DNA of 64,000 nt from Aquila chrysaetos chrysaetos. Taxonomy: Eukaryota > Chordata > Aves > Accipitriformes > Accipitridae. The translations under genes were made by a program, and so were the position numbers. The DNA lies in the NCBI RefSeq assembly GCF_900496995.4, contig NC_044030.1, forward strand, positions 83,368,017 to 83,432,016, in the 5' to 3' direction. Below are positions 25,801 to 33,800 of this stretch, piece by piece; positions within the stretch are counted from its first letter, which is position 1; every line of letters starts with the position of its first letter. The notes under the pieces are model-generated. The model worked only from the letters and a program-made list of their open reading frames with translations, was not told the origin of the DNA and did not search any database.

Positions 25801-26273
25801 TTGTTTACACCCTTTTACAGCACAGGAACTATCACACCCTTCACCTGGCTGCCAACTAGGTCTTCTTACGCCGCTTCAGGAAAGCGCAGACATTCACAAC
25901 TCTTTTTAGAAAAGCGTGCCCACCCTAACAGCTTCCAGCAGAAGAGGACGAACAAACACGGACATAAACACCGCCCAGAGCAGCCACCCTTCCCGCCGCT
26001 TCAAAACAAAACCGAACAAGCAAAAAAAAAAAAAAAAAAGAGAGTAACACAAATAGCAGCCTGACCCCTTGACCAAAGTCCCAGGGCGCCCGGAGCCGCC
26101 ACAAACGAGAGGCGGCAGTGACAGACCCGCCGCCGGGCCGAGGCCCCCCGGCCCCCGGGAGGGTGGACCGACACCCTGAGGAGCTCCCCGGCCGCCCCCC
26201 GGCCCCGGCCCACCCCTACCTTGGGTCTGCTCTTGGCTCGGGCCTTGCGGGGAACCCTCACGGCCTCCGCCAT
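807..26273 (-). CDS. EPG5: EPG5, ectopic P-granules autophagy protein 5 homolog; 5' part, 18 coding exons, continues off the left edge
   Basis: EPG5 is a large cytosolic tether recruited by RAB7 to late endosomes and lysosomes, where it binds LC3 and SNAREs to drive autophagosome-lysosome fusion (family knowledge). Coding exons, reading leftwards: 26220-26273, 21793-22731, 19734-19977, 18720-18856, 18028-18135, 16911-16984, 14395-14503, 13741-13855, 12970-13120, 11809-11964, 11295-11452, 7816-7970, 7080-7220, 6709-6873, 5353-5472, 3483-3742, 1672-1812 and 807-951. Joined, they give about 1,124 codons with no stop. The translation closely follows vertebrate EPG5, including both LC3-interacting motifs, WTLV (about residues 546-549) and WILL (563-566). 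The start codon at 26271-26273 has a strong context and opens MAEAV, as in mammals. The C-terminal half lies outside the window. Oddities are a probable GC donor after exon 12 and a tandem acceptor at exon 15. Next upstream is PSTPIP2 on the same strand. Confidence 0.96.
818..845. other. Placeholder: nothing distinctive within exon 18
   Basis: This short segment is ordinary EPG5 exon 18 coding sequence and carries no separate element. The homopolymer described for exon 17 is at 1818-1845. Confidence 0.05.
1672..1812 (-). CDS. EPG5: EPG5 exon 17
   Basis: Residues about 1029-1076, including [13 protein letters not shown] and [20 protein letters not shown]. The donor is CA|GTAAGC. The acceptor TTAACAG is preceded by an uninterrupted run of 28 T on the gene strand. 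Confidence 0.94.
1818..1845. repeat. Poly(A) run, 28 bp (poly-T on the EPG5 strand)
   Basis: 28 consecutive A on the plus strand. On the gene strand this T run ends about 5 bases before the exon 17 acceptor, so it serves as the polypyrimidine tract. Confidence 0.97.
3483..3742 (-). CDS. EPG5: EPG5 exon 16
   Basis: Residues about 943-1029. It contains [20 protein letters not shown] and [20 protein letters not shown], both strongly EPG5-like. Acceptor TTCCAG; donor ACAG|GTAAGC. Confidence 0.95.
5353..5472 (-). CDS. EPG5: EPG5 exon 15 (tandem acceptor; may start at 5475)
   Basis: Residues about 903-942, reading [20 protein letters not shown] and on to SESIKQ. The acceptor is a TAGCAG tandem, so the exon can begin at 5475 (adding one Gln) or 5472. 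I chose 5472 because it keeps the spacing I recall for mammalian EPG5. Donor CAG|GTATTC. Confidence 0.88.
6709..6873 (-). CDS. EPG5: EPG5 exon 14
   Basis: Residues about 848-902: [20 protein letters not shown], then [20 protein letters not shown] and [11 protein letters not shown]. The donor is taken as CAT|GTATGT because it keeps phase 0 into exon 15. A better-looking GTGAGC eight bases upstream would break the frame. Confidence 0.88.
7080..7220 (-). CDS. EPG5: EPG5 exon 13
   Basis: Residues about 801-847, 47 codons in phase 0. It starts [20 protein letters not shown] and ends [12 protein letters not shown]. Acceptor TTCTCAG; donor ATG|GTAAGT. Confidence 0.94.
7816..7970 (-). CDS. EPG5: EPG5 exon 12 (probable GC donor)
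   Basis: Residues about 749-800: [20 protein letters not shown], then [12 protein letters not shown] and [14 protein letters not shown]. The donor that keeps frame with exon 13 is GAG|GCGAGTAA. The only nearby GT, four bases further on, shifts the frame into an early stop. Confidence 0.9.
9429..9448. repeat. Poly(A)-rich run in EPG5 intron 11
   Basis: An uninterrupted A run followed by further short A tracts, within the 3.3-kb intron between exons 11 and 12. About 60 bases to its left is a short (TTG)n run near 9376-9391. Confidence 0.7.
11295..11452 (-). CDS. EPG5: EPG5 exon 11
   Basis: Residues about 696-749: [20 protein letters not shown], then a segment with [20 protein letters not shown]. 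Acceptor AACAG; donor AAAG|GTAGAA. Confidence 0.94.
11809..11964 (-). CDS. EPG5: EPG5 exon 10
   Basis: Residues about 644-696: [20 protein letters not shown], then [20 protein letters not shown]. Acceptor GTGTAG; donor AAAAG|GTAGGC. Confidence 0.93.
12970..13120 (-). CDS. EPG5: EPG5 exon 9
   Basis: Residues about 594-644: [20 protein letters not shown], then [18 protein letters not shown]. Acceptor TCTTAG; donor CAA|GTAAGA. Confidence 0.94.
13214..13251. repeat. Perfect 15-bp inverted repeat with 8-nt loop
   Basis: Arms 13214-13228 and 13237-13251 are exact reverse complements (left arm ATATAGCTGGCAAAC) around an 8-base loop. It lies in EPG5 intron 8, about 95 bp upstream of exon 9 on the gene strand. 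I see no match to a known element. Confidence 0.85.
13741..13855 (-). CDS. EPG5: EPG5 exon 8 (second LIR motif)
   Basis: Residues about 556-594. It begins [16 protein letters not shown] and so carries the second LC3-interacting motif, WILL, in an acidic setting; [17 protein letters not shown] follows. Acceptor CTATAG; donor GGAG|GTAAAT. Confidence 0.94.
13983..13995. repeat. Short (CA)n microsatellite
   Basis: About six CA dinucleotides in EPG5 intron 7, just upstream of exon 8 on the gene strand. Confidence 0.7.
14395..14503 (-). CDS. EPG5: EPG5 exon 7 (first LIR motif)
   Basis: Residues about 519-555: [20 protein letters not shown], then [16 protein letters not shown] is the first LC3-interacting motif. 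Acceptor AAATCAG; donor GAG|GTACAG. Confidence 0.94.
14632..15329 (+). mobile_element. CR1 LINE, 5'-truncated, 3' part of ORF2
   Basis: This is a non-LTR retrotransposon fragment in EPG5 intron 6, inserted opposite to the gene. It keeps an open frame of about 210 codons ending near 15264 that matches the C-terminal region of the CR1 ORF2 protein, with recognisable segments [20 protein letters not shown] and [20 protein letters not shown]. The typical CR1 3' end follows (GATGATCTTAAAGGTCCTTT, then TGATTCT-like repeats). The upstream endonuclease and reverse transcriptase regions are missing, so it cannot move on its own. It closely resembles the copies at 36862-37792 and 46147-46810. Confidence 0.95.
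16911..16984 (-). CDS. EPG5: EPG5 exon 6
   Basis: Residues about 495-519: [20 protein letters not shown], then MSPVK. Acceptor TTTCAG; donor CAA|GTAAGT, a near-consensus site. Confidence 0.94.
17200..17222 (+). repeat. Poly(A) run ending in ACCACA
   Basis: An A run of about 18 followed at once by CCACATC. The same A(n)-then-CCAC arrangement recurs at several places in the window. Confidence 0.7.
17318..17393 (+). mobile_element. CR1 LINE remnant, 3' terminus only
   Basis: This fragment keeps only the last CR1 bases: a TTAGGTTAACGGTTCGACTC segment, then a diverged aagggtc stretch and the TGATTCTATTATTCT-type 3' repeat. It lies in EPG5 intron 5. Divergence from the longer copies suggests it is older. 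Confidence 0.75.
18028..18135 (-). CDS. EPG5: EPG5 exon 5
   Basis: Residues about 459-494, 36 codons in phase 0: [20 protein letters not shown], then [16 protein letters not shown]. Acceptor CTTTAG; donor CAG|GTGTGA. Most open frames visible here are in the wrong phase. Confidence 0.94.
18720..18856 (-). CDS. EPG5: EPG5 exon 4
   Basis: Residues about 413-458: [20 protein letters not shown], then [13 protein letters not shown]. Acceptor TTTACAG; donor CTG|GTGAGG. Confidence 0.93.
19734..19977 (-). CDS. EPG5: EPG5 exon 3
   Basis: Residues about 332-413: [20 protein letters not shown], then [20 protein letters not shown] and [18 protein letters not shown]. Acceptor TTTTCAG; donor CAAG|GTGTGT. 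Confidence 0.95.
21350..21422. promoter_or_regulatory. Cluster of three CRE-like GACGTC motifs
   Basis: A full palindromic cAMP response element TGACGTCA at 21350-21357 is followed by GGGACGTCAC (core 21393-21398) and TGACGTCC (415-422 of the same kilobase), three GACGTC cores in 72 bp. It lies in EPG5 intron 2, about 370 bp beyond the exon 2 donor. The motifs are seen directly; binding by CREB/ATF factors is inference. Confidence 0.4.
21793..22731 (-). CDS. EPG5: EPG5 exon 2 (large, 313 codons)
   Basis: Residues about 19-331. It begins EKKKKSSEE and runs through a low-complexity Ser/Glu-rich region into the conserved part: [20 protein letters not shown], then [20 protein letters not shown] and [20 protein letters not shown]. 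The N-terminal 200 residues are poorly conserved, as expected for this family. Acceptor TTTCCCTAG; donor CAG|GTGCTG. Confidence 0.96.
23254..23276. repeat. 10-bp inverted repeat, 3-nt loop
   Basis: AATACCTATT at 23254-23263 is exactly complementary to AATAGGTATT at 23267-23276. It lies in EPG5 intron 1. Confidence 0.8.
23461..23530. repeat. Cluster of direct and inverted CAATTTGTAAA copies
   Basis: CAATTTGTAAA occurs three times in about 70 bp (near 23461, 23480 and 23517), the last two as GCCAATTTGTAAA. An inverted copy (AAATTGGCAAA) sits between those two. The inverted and direct copies can pair into an 11-bp hairpin. It lies in EPG5 intron 1. Confidence 0.75.
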
Positions 26274-26431
26274 GGCCCCCGCCCGCTGCGGCGCTGCCCG
26301 GGCGACTCGGGGGCGGTGGCGGAAGGGGCGGGACCGTAGCTACTCCCTCCCGGCCGCTCGCGGCCAATCAGCAGCGGGGCAGCTACGGCAGGGACGGAGG
26401 GACACGCCGAGTCGCGGGGCGTCACCGCCTC
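26050..26431 (-). promoter_or_regulatory. EPG5: EPG5 CpG-island promoter
   Basis: A GC-rich, CpG-dense segment surrounds the first exon. GC boxes (GGGGCGGG near 26326) and a CCAAT motif at 26364-26368 lie upstream of the start codon. I see no TATA box at a plausible distance. The minisatellite begins immediately beyond, at 26432. Confidence 0.7.
26220..26273 (-). CDS. EPG5: EPG5 exon 1 coding part, start codon
   Basis: 18 codons, [18 protein letters not shown], then donor AAG|GTAGGG. The ATG is at 26271-26273 with G at -3 and G at +4. The basic N-terminus resembles mammalian EPG5. Confidence 0.94.
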
Positions 26432-27426
26432 CATAGGGGCCTGGCGGGAGGCCGGGCTCTCCCATAAGGATCTGTGGGGAGGCCAGGCTCCTCCATAGGG
26501 GCCTGGGAGGAGGCCAGGCTCTCCCATAAGGATCTGTGGGGAGGCCAGGCTGCTCCATAGGGGCCTGGGAGGAGGCCAGGCTCTCCCATAAGGATCTATG
26601 GGGGGGGGGCAGGCTCCTCCATAGGGGCCTGGGAGGAGGCCAGGCTCTCCCATAAGGATCTATGGGCAGGCCAGGCTCTCCCATAAGGATCTGTGGGGAG
26701 GCCAGGCTCTCCCATAAGGATCTATGGGCAGGCCAGGCTCTCCCATAAGGATCTGTGGGGAGGCCAGGCTCCTCCATAGGGGCCTGGGAGGAGGCCAGGC
26801 TCTCCCATAAGGATCTATGGGGGGGGCCAGGCTCTCCCATAAGGATCTATGGGGGGGGCAGGCTGCTCCATAGGGGCCTGGGAGGATGCCAGGCTCTCCC
26901 ATAAGGATCTGTGGGGAGGCCAGGCTCCTCCATAGGGGCCTGGGAGGAGGCCAGGCTCTCCCATAAGGATCTATGGGCAGGCCAGGCTGCTCCATAGAGG
27001 CCTGGGAGGATGCCAGGCTCTCCCATAAGGATCTGTGGGGAGGCCAGGCTGCTCCATAGAGGCCTGGGAGGATGCCAGGCTCTCCCATAAGGATCTATGG
27101 GCAGGCCAGGCTCCTCCATAGGGGCCTGGGAGGAGGCCAGGCTCTCCCATAAGGATCTATGGGCAGGCCAGGCTGCTCCATAGAGGCCTGGGAGGATGCC
27201 AGGCTCTCCCATAAGGATCTATGGGCAGGCCAGGCTGCTCCATAGAGGCCTGGGAGGATGCCAGGCTCTCCCATAAGGATCTGTGGGGAGGCCAGGCTGC
27301 TCCATAGAGGCCTGGGAGGATGCCAGGCTCTCCCATAAGGATCTGTGGGGAGGCCAGGCTGCTCCATAGGGGCCTGGGAGGAGGCCAGGCTCTCCCATAA
27401 GGATCTATGGGGAGGCCGGGCTGCTC
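26432..27426. repeat. 31-bp minisatellite, about 32 copies, upstream of EPG5
   Basis: Tandem units begin at 26432, 26463, 26494, 26525 and 26556, exactly 31 bp apart. Two types mostly alternate: type A (CATAGGGGCCTGGGAGGAGG, then CCAGGCTCTCC) and type B (CATAAGGATCTGTGGGGAGG, then CCAGGCTGCTC), giving a 62-bp higher-order unit. Around 26650-26760 several B units occur together. A few units have a longer G run. The plus strand is G-rich, with runs spaced closely enough for quadruplexes. The array begins about 160 bp upstream of the EPG5 start codon. Confidence 0.97.
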
Positions 27427-27713
27427 CTAGAGGTAATGTGGGGTGAGAAGCCAAGCCCCTACCATTGAGGATGGGGAGTGTATGGTCTCTTCTACCTGTG
27501 CCATGGCAGGACCTGGAAGTGCCACTGGAGTGGGGCAGCCTGTCCTGAGGCACCTCCAGGTGCAGCAGAGCTGCTGGCTCAGCCCGGGGGTCCAGGCAGC
27601 ACTGTCCCTTCTGATCCCTGCCCTGGCACCCAGCTGTCCCCAGGGAGCCATGGCTGGGGGCAAGTCCGAGCCCCACTGGGAGCAGAAGTGAGTTCTCCCA
27701 GTCCCCAGACGGA
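27427..27713. other. GC-rich spacer after the minisatellite
   Basis: Unique-looking GC-rich sequence between the minisatellite and the LTR-like block. Short open frames exist on both strands, but none resembles a known protein. Confidence 0.4.
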
Positions 27714-27838
27714 CAAGCCCCCGCAGAGCTCAGGCCCACTTTGCAGAAGACATCATAGTCAAGGAGTTAATGATCTTGAACAGGCAACGTCCACTCTGCT
27801 GGACTTTGTACTTAGAGCTTGAGAAGCCCACCTGTTAC

Positions 27839-27858
27839 TAATGTAATGTAATGTAATC
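27839..27858. repeat. Short TAATG tandem repeat
   Basis: About four TAATG units in a row, followed by TAATCTGTAATTTGTAATA, which looks like decayed further units. Confidence 0.7.
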
Positions 27859-28215
27859 TGTAATTTGTAATACGTGTGAGAAAGGTAAACTGTACGTGGG
27901 TCAAGGCAGGGATGCACTGATCCTGACCAGGAGCCCATTGCACGTTCAGGAGCCAGTGACCCCCTCAGCAGGCGCAGGGCTCTGCTGTGCTGCACAAGCC
28001 CCTTGGCCGCAGGATGAGCTCAACCAGTTCATGGTAACTGGGGGGCCTGCGGGCAGCTCCCACCTGGTACTGGCCCTTAGTCCATCTGCCTGGCCCTGCC
28101 TGTATCTGGAAATACAGCGAGAAGTTTTCATGTGAACTTCCGTTACGAATAGAGTTGTTTTCTTGTGATAATTTGTGTATTAGCTCACAGGACCAAAAAG
28201 GGAGAGCTCCATCCG

Positions 28216-28235
28216 ACCCTGCCCTAAGGCAGGGT
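28216..28235. repeat. 8-bp hairpin, 4-nt loop
   Basis: ACCCTGCC and GGCAGGGT flank CTAA. It lies in the LTR-like block, about 65 bases before its poly(A)-like signal. Confidence 0.7.
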
Positions 28236-28385
28236 GCCCAGCATCTGAAGGGACATAAGATTTACTCGCTATCTGTATGCCTCTTCTTATTCTATCTTAT
28301 TAAAGCAGTTGTCTTATTAAGGCATTTGTTGTCTCTCTCTCTCCCAGGAGGGCACCCTGGGGAGGGAAGGCAGGAGCTGCACAGC

Positions 28386-28545
28386 TGGTTATCAGGGTCT
28401 GTAGGGAGGCCAGGCAATTCTATAGGGGTCTGGGAGGAGGCCACACCCTTCTACAGACATCTCTGAGGAAGCCCAGCCTCACTATAGGGGCCCAGGAGAA
28501 GGCTAGGCTCCTCCAGAGGGGCCTGGGAAGAGGGCAAAGTCTTCT
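28386..28545. repeat. Decayed copies of the 31-bp minisatellite unit
   Basis: Around five diverged units with the same landmarks (GGTCTGTAGGGAGGCCAGGC, TATAGGGGTCTGGGAGGAGG, TATAGGGGCCCAGGAGAAGG, GAGGGGCCTGGGAAGAGGGC). They are far less uniform than the main array 960 bp away. Confidence 0.8.
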
Positions 28546-30792
28546 GCACCACTTGGAAGACAACCAGGCAAGGGAAGATGCTGAAGATAAAAAGCCGTTT
28601 CAGTGCTCATGGGCACACAGACTTGCTTCCCGGTAGCTCCATGTCTGGACACTCCGCTTCCAGGCCAGGGTTTGCTTGGCTTTAGGTCTATTCAAACAGT
28701 TGGTGTATTCAGGACCAGCACCTCTATTTTGGGATTACTTCTGTGCAACTAGTGAATGTGCAAGCCAAGTTTCAGCCTCACTGGGGACTTCAGCATCCAG
28801 AAAAGCCTAACACCATCTATTGTGCTCAGTCAGCTGAAAAATCCCAATAAAGAAACCACGCAATGTATTGTAGAGTAGATACTTTTCCAAGGGAAACAGC
28901 CCTACACGGCTTGTAGTTCATGGCTAATCACAAGTACTGGTCCTCATGCCAGCCTTCCTCGGGGTGTTCTCTCCCACAACTGTCTTGGTACTGAGCAAGT
29001 ACTGAAATAAAGGCTGAGCAAGGATATGCTCTTGTACGCTTCCTTCCAGGAGAGGCAATTCACACCACCCGAACATCCCAGGGTGCTTTGAAGGTGTACC
29101 AGCCCCAGCCCCAACAGAAAGTGAATGTGACAACCTTTAAAAAAAGCATAACCAGCACACGAGTCTCAAAACTTATTTTTAAAATACGTATTTAAAGAAC
29201 TAAGACTACAGCAGGCTCCTTCAGAAGAATATTTGTACATTTGGTCTTTCAGAAATAAAATAGGACAACTGATTCCTTGACATAGGCACTTTGCACAGTT
29301 CATTATAATGCAGCAGGACAGATGTTAAAGCTCACCGTGATCTTCTCCGCACAAGGAAATTCAGTAAAAGCCCTGGGGACCGGTGGGCTTAGGCACACAC
29401 TGAAGTCATGCAGATTCAACTTGAAGAACATTACACAACTAGCAACTCCTGTTACTCCAAAGTTAGTCACCTGGGACCAGGTTTAGACAGCTAAACTGTG
29501 TCCTGGTCCCCATGTCCTGTGTCCCTGTGTCCAGTGTCATAAGGCACTGAGGAGCTGTTAAGCAACACCGCACGCAGGGACTTCAGATAGACCAGCGGCC
29601 CTGAGGCATGTGAGCGTCCGAATCAAAGCCATAATCATATATACGCTAACAAGAAGGGCATGAATTTTGAGGAGACTGGTCAGAAAACCAGTTGCATGGC
29701 TCCAGCCCACCATTAGTAGCTAAGTTTGTTTCTAGTGGTGCATGGTCAGAACAAATACAAAGTTTTGGGATTCCCAGAAGTTAATCAAATGGAGTTCTCC
29801 AGGGCCTACCAGGGACAAGCTATACCATGAACCTAAAAAACTGGAAGCCCCTCATTGGAGAGGCGGTTGGAAGAGCTGACCGACTTCCCTCCTATCCTCA
29901 ACAACGCTGTGGGGTGCAGCATGTCCCAGCATGTTTGTGGCAGCACAGCCTCTCACTAGGTAGCTGCGCTGTGGACTGCTGCACCAGGCAACATACAAAT
30001 CAGCTCCCAGTATCGGCGCTTAAGCCTGGAGCACATCTACAGCTAAGCCAGACACATGGTGTAACCGTTGGTGCTCCTCTAAGTAAGCTCCCTGAGAGAC
30101 AAAATTAAAACCTAAATTACAAGTTTAATTACCATTAATGAAAGACTTTAGAAACAGGCAAAAGTGTATCCTGAGATCTGAGTGGGATACGTGTGCCCTG
30201 AACACAAGCCAGCGTGCCCAAAGCATCGCGCACCGCTCCCCTCGGCACATGGGACTTCTTAGTTATCTGGAGAGTGGCGGGCTCCAGCCTCTCCCGGATG
30301 GCTGCACTTTAGAAGAACTTCAAAAATTTCTTCTGACACGGATCACCCCTGTGTCTGGGTCGATTGCTTATATTCCCCCGAGTGTGAAAATGGGATATCC
30401 ATCCAAGGAGTCTGCTGATCAGAGGCACAGATTTTAATAGGCACTTTCTGAATGTACAAATAATCATCAGAGTCCTCAAATACTTTCTTAAAATGGAGAT
30501 GCGCTTCAGCTCTGTGTGGCTGGGAATAACTGGAAACAACACCGCTGCCACGCTGGCCAGACCAACAGTGTCTTCTGCCTGGAGAACCTACAGAACAGGA
30601 TCAACAGCATCTAAACCACAGCTCCAGCTCAGACAAGCGATGGGAGGGCTGACATGATCATCACTCCCAGTCAGTCACCTCAAAATGTCATCCCTTAACC
30701 GGTGGCCTTTCTTTCTGCACTGTCCCTCCTCAGTGTAGCTGCATCTCATATTACATCCTTTCTTCATCAAATGTGAGTACTTACGGTGGCTA
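28546..30792. other. PSTPIP2 3' flank and untranslated region
   Basis: It lies downstream of the PSTPIP2 stop codon. Two minus-strand ATTAAA signals (plus-strand TTTAAT at 30433-30438 and 30124-30129) are possible poly(A) signals about 355 and 665 bp beyond the stop, but neither is confirmed. No other gene is seen. Confidence 0.5.
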
Positions 30793-30842
30793 TTAGTGAT
30801 GTATCAAGCTGTAGCCGTCAACTGTGGCGTAATCAGGCTCGC
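30793..30842 (-). CDS. PSTPIP2: PSTPIP2 exon 14, C-terminus and stop
   Basis: Residues 319-334, [16 protein letters not shown], then TAA at 30793-30795. Acceptor GTTTCAG. The tail has two tyrosines, not three. Confidence 0.93.
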
Positions 30843-33800
30843 CTGAAACACAGAGCACAAAAAAATTAGGTCTGCTCATGAGAAGTGCTCATTACAAGAC
30901 TTTACACAAGACAGAAACATCACGCACTGGCCACCCGTGTTAAAGGGATGGGAGGCAAGGGTGAATGAGACTCAAAGAGATGACTTGATTTGCCAAAGAG
31001 CCAAAGCAGGACCTCATTTTACCAAGTCCTGCTGCAGCATCCCGTCACTGAAGAGGCACTGGGAATGATACAGCTCATGCTGCTGAAGCAGAGAATGGCA
31101 AACTGCAAAGACTGGTGGGATCCCAAGCTTAGACATCCTTCACCTTCAAAAATGCCTACACGCAGGGCTTTGATCAGAATTTCTCCTGGGTGACACCTCG
31201 CCTCCAAAGTCAGCGCCCACCTTCCCAGCATCTTTCAGCAGGGACCAGAATTACAGCAGGAGCTTCCCCTAAAGCAATCCCTTCAGAGAGCTAAAGCTCA
31301 TGACCTGACGGGGAAGAGCAAGAGCAGAGAGACCCTCTGTGGGGCCAGAAGCCCCATAAAGCAAGTAACTCACCTGGCGCGCTGGTCGGGGTGGGTAGAG
31401 GTCCCCTCCTGCACAGAAGAAAACACAGAGCTGAGGATCTGCATGGCCATGGGACTCCCATTGCCCCGGCTCTACGCTCCTAAGCTGCCCTCCGAGAGCT
31501 GGCAGGAGGGCAAGAGGTTTGGCCAGCCTGGGCTTTATGGAGACCTGGTACCAAGGCATGTCACGGTGGGTTCACCACTGACAGCCAGCTTGGCAAACGC
31601 AGGAATTGAAGCTGATACGGTGGGTGAGAGGAAAAAGTAACCAAAACGCACTAAGTTGGGGAAACATTCACAAGTGAGCCTCAGGGCATGACTTTTTACG
31701 TGCCTTTGCCCAGAGTGAGACATCAAGTAGCCATAATTGGACATGACTCCTCTCCCAGCGTAACAGCCAAAGTGGCACACTCATCTTTAGCAATAGTCTT
31801 TAATAGCCCTGAATCCTCATCTGCCCCCTGGCAGAAGCATCTTTCACCCTGTCCTCCCTGCCCAGCTTCTGTCCCGGGGGAGTCAATTCAGCTCTGCTGT
31901 TCCTCCCTCTACCCACGCACACTTTTAACTGATTCATCTCTCCTCAGATAGACAGACCACGTGGAGAATCATGCAGGAAAGCCCTCCTGGTATCAAAGGC
32001 TGCTGTAGAAGGGAGTTCAGATAGTTCCCAGAGACAGTAAGACATGAAAATCACTATTCCACAGGCTGCCTTGCTTTTCTGCTGTCTGAGCACCACAGCC
32101 CCTCACCTCCATGCAAAGGACTTCTGGAATAGGCTTGGTACAAGAAAAAATGGGCAAACCCTCACCTCAAGCACTGTCACAATAAGATTCCCAGCCATGA
32201 GAAGGGAGAAATGACTGCAAAAGGGGGAGAAAAACCTCTGACTGGGCTTGAGGGGGTCCTTGAACAGCTTATAGTAGGCAGCACACTGGCATAATTCCTG
32301 CTGTGAAAAGTGATGGACTACATAGCGTGGGAAATATTTTCCTCTAATACTCACAAGTCAAGCCTCCAATAGACTGAAAGTAACAAAATACGCTTTTTTG
32401 GCAGGAGAGCATCATTTGCAATAGCAATTGCTATTGCACGTTATACGCCTTACCTTGATATAGGTACAGGAACCGGACTTCTCACAGGAGTTGCATTTCT
32501 CTGTGTATTATAGTAGTTTTCATAAACAACAGGAGCTAGGAAAAGTTAACAGCAGTAAAGTACAGACCTTTTATAAGCATAAACTACTTGTCAACACCAA
32601 CAGTCAGCTGCTAAGTCTTTCCTCTCTCTGGGAAAATGCCTGATCTTCAGGGGCTGGTGATAAGTGGCAGAGACTAGTGCTGCATGCCAGTTAATGAAAG
32701 GAGGAATGTTGCAAAATCAATGGTTTTGCATCCAAAATGATGCTGATCAGAGCAGCAGCTCTATGAGGAGTACAAGCAAGTCAGCGCTACTTTGTGAGAT
32801 TGTACTGAGCTCTTACCTGGGGCCAAACTTCCAGTTTTGCGTAAATTTACAAAAAAATCAATATCCTTCTCAATGCTGCACAGCTCTAAACTCTTGCGGA
32901 TTTCCTCGTATTTCTGCCAAAAGGAAAGAAAAAGCATTTCTATACATCAGGTCAAAAACCAAGAGGGTTTTTTCCAATCGTTTATCACACATGGGGTGAA
33001 AGCCTGATGTTCACCCAGGACACAAGCTTCAATGGCCAGGGAATCATAGACTCATTGAATGGTTTGGGTTGGAAGGGACCTTTAAAGGTCATCTCATCCA
33101 AGCCCCCTGCCATGAGCAGGGACATCTTCCACTAGATCATGTTGCTCAGAGCCCCGTCCAACCTGACCTGGAACGTTTCCAGGGATGGGGCATCTACCAC
33201 CTCTCTGGGCAACCTCTTCCAGTGTTTCACCACCCTCAAAAAATGTGGGAATCACAGAGGGAACCTCATCTGCAAGAGCTCTGGCCAAAACTTTCTGCCT
33301 GCACACTCATGCTGGTGTCTGGTGGCCGATCAAAGGCCACAGCCCAACTCAGACATAACACAGCTCAGTGCACAGGAAAGCAAATTGGGCTCTGCTTTCC
33401 AAACAGAAAAATGAAGGTATGGAGAAACCTTCATGTGACGTACCTCGTCATTCTGGACGCAGTCCTGGGAGAGCTGGTTGACATGAAGCCAGAGGGCGTT
33501 GCGGAAGTAGTTGATCCGCTCGCACTCCTGAGTCTCAAAGAACTGAAACGACACAGACAAAATGGTCCCAACATCTTTAAAACGAGAGCAAATCTCTTAT
33601 CCTGATCGTTTCTCATCCCCAAGTGCCACCTCAAAGACAACTATCCTCAGCGAGGAGCAGGTGGTTTTGGTCTTCTGCAGGGAACGTGGAAACTAAGAGT
33701 TCTCCAGCTCATCCAGAGGAAAAATCATCCCCCTATGCAATCAGGTATTTCAAAGATGAGTGTTAAGCTCTGGAAGGTCTGCAGGACTCATGTGGAAGGG

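Larger units (their letters stand above)
22732..26219. other. EPG5 intron 1, 3.5 kb
   Basis: No coding exon is recognised. It holds AT-rich inverted repeats near 23254-23276 and 23475-23521. An A17 run near 26022-26039 lies close to the CpG-rich 5' end. Confidence 0.7.
27714..28376 (+). mobile_element. Possible solo LTR or LTR-like repeat (boundaries uncertain)
   Basis: The block resembles a retroviral LTR only in layout: a variable left part with a short (TAATG)n run at 27839-27858, an ATTAAA poly(A)-like signal at 28299-28304, then a T-rich, CTCTCT stretch and a GGGAGGGCACC-like end. No primer-binding site, open reading frame or target-site duplication could be confirmed. It separates the fresh minisatellite from decayed copies of the same repeat, as an insertion would. 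It could instead be an unrelated repeat. Confidence 0.25.

Noticed and set aside
26258-27739. Long minus-strand open frames over the minisatellite
   Set aside because: They arise because the 31-bp unit has no stop in these frames. Their start codons are simply the repeated CAT of each unit read in reverse.
33069-33605. 178-codon plus-strand open frame
   Set aside because: It runs antisense through a CR1 fragment and PSTPIP2 exon 10.
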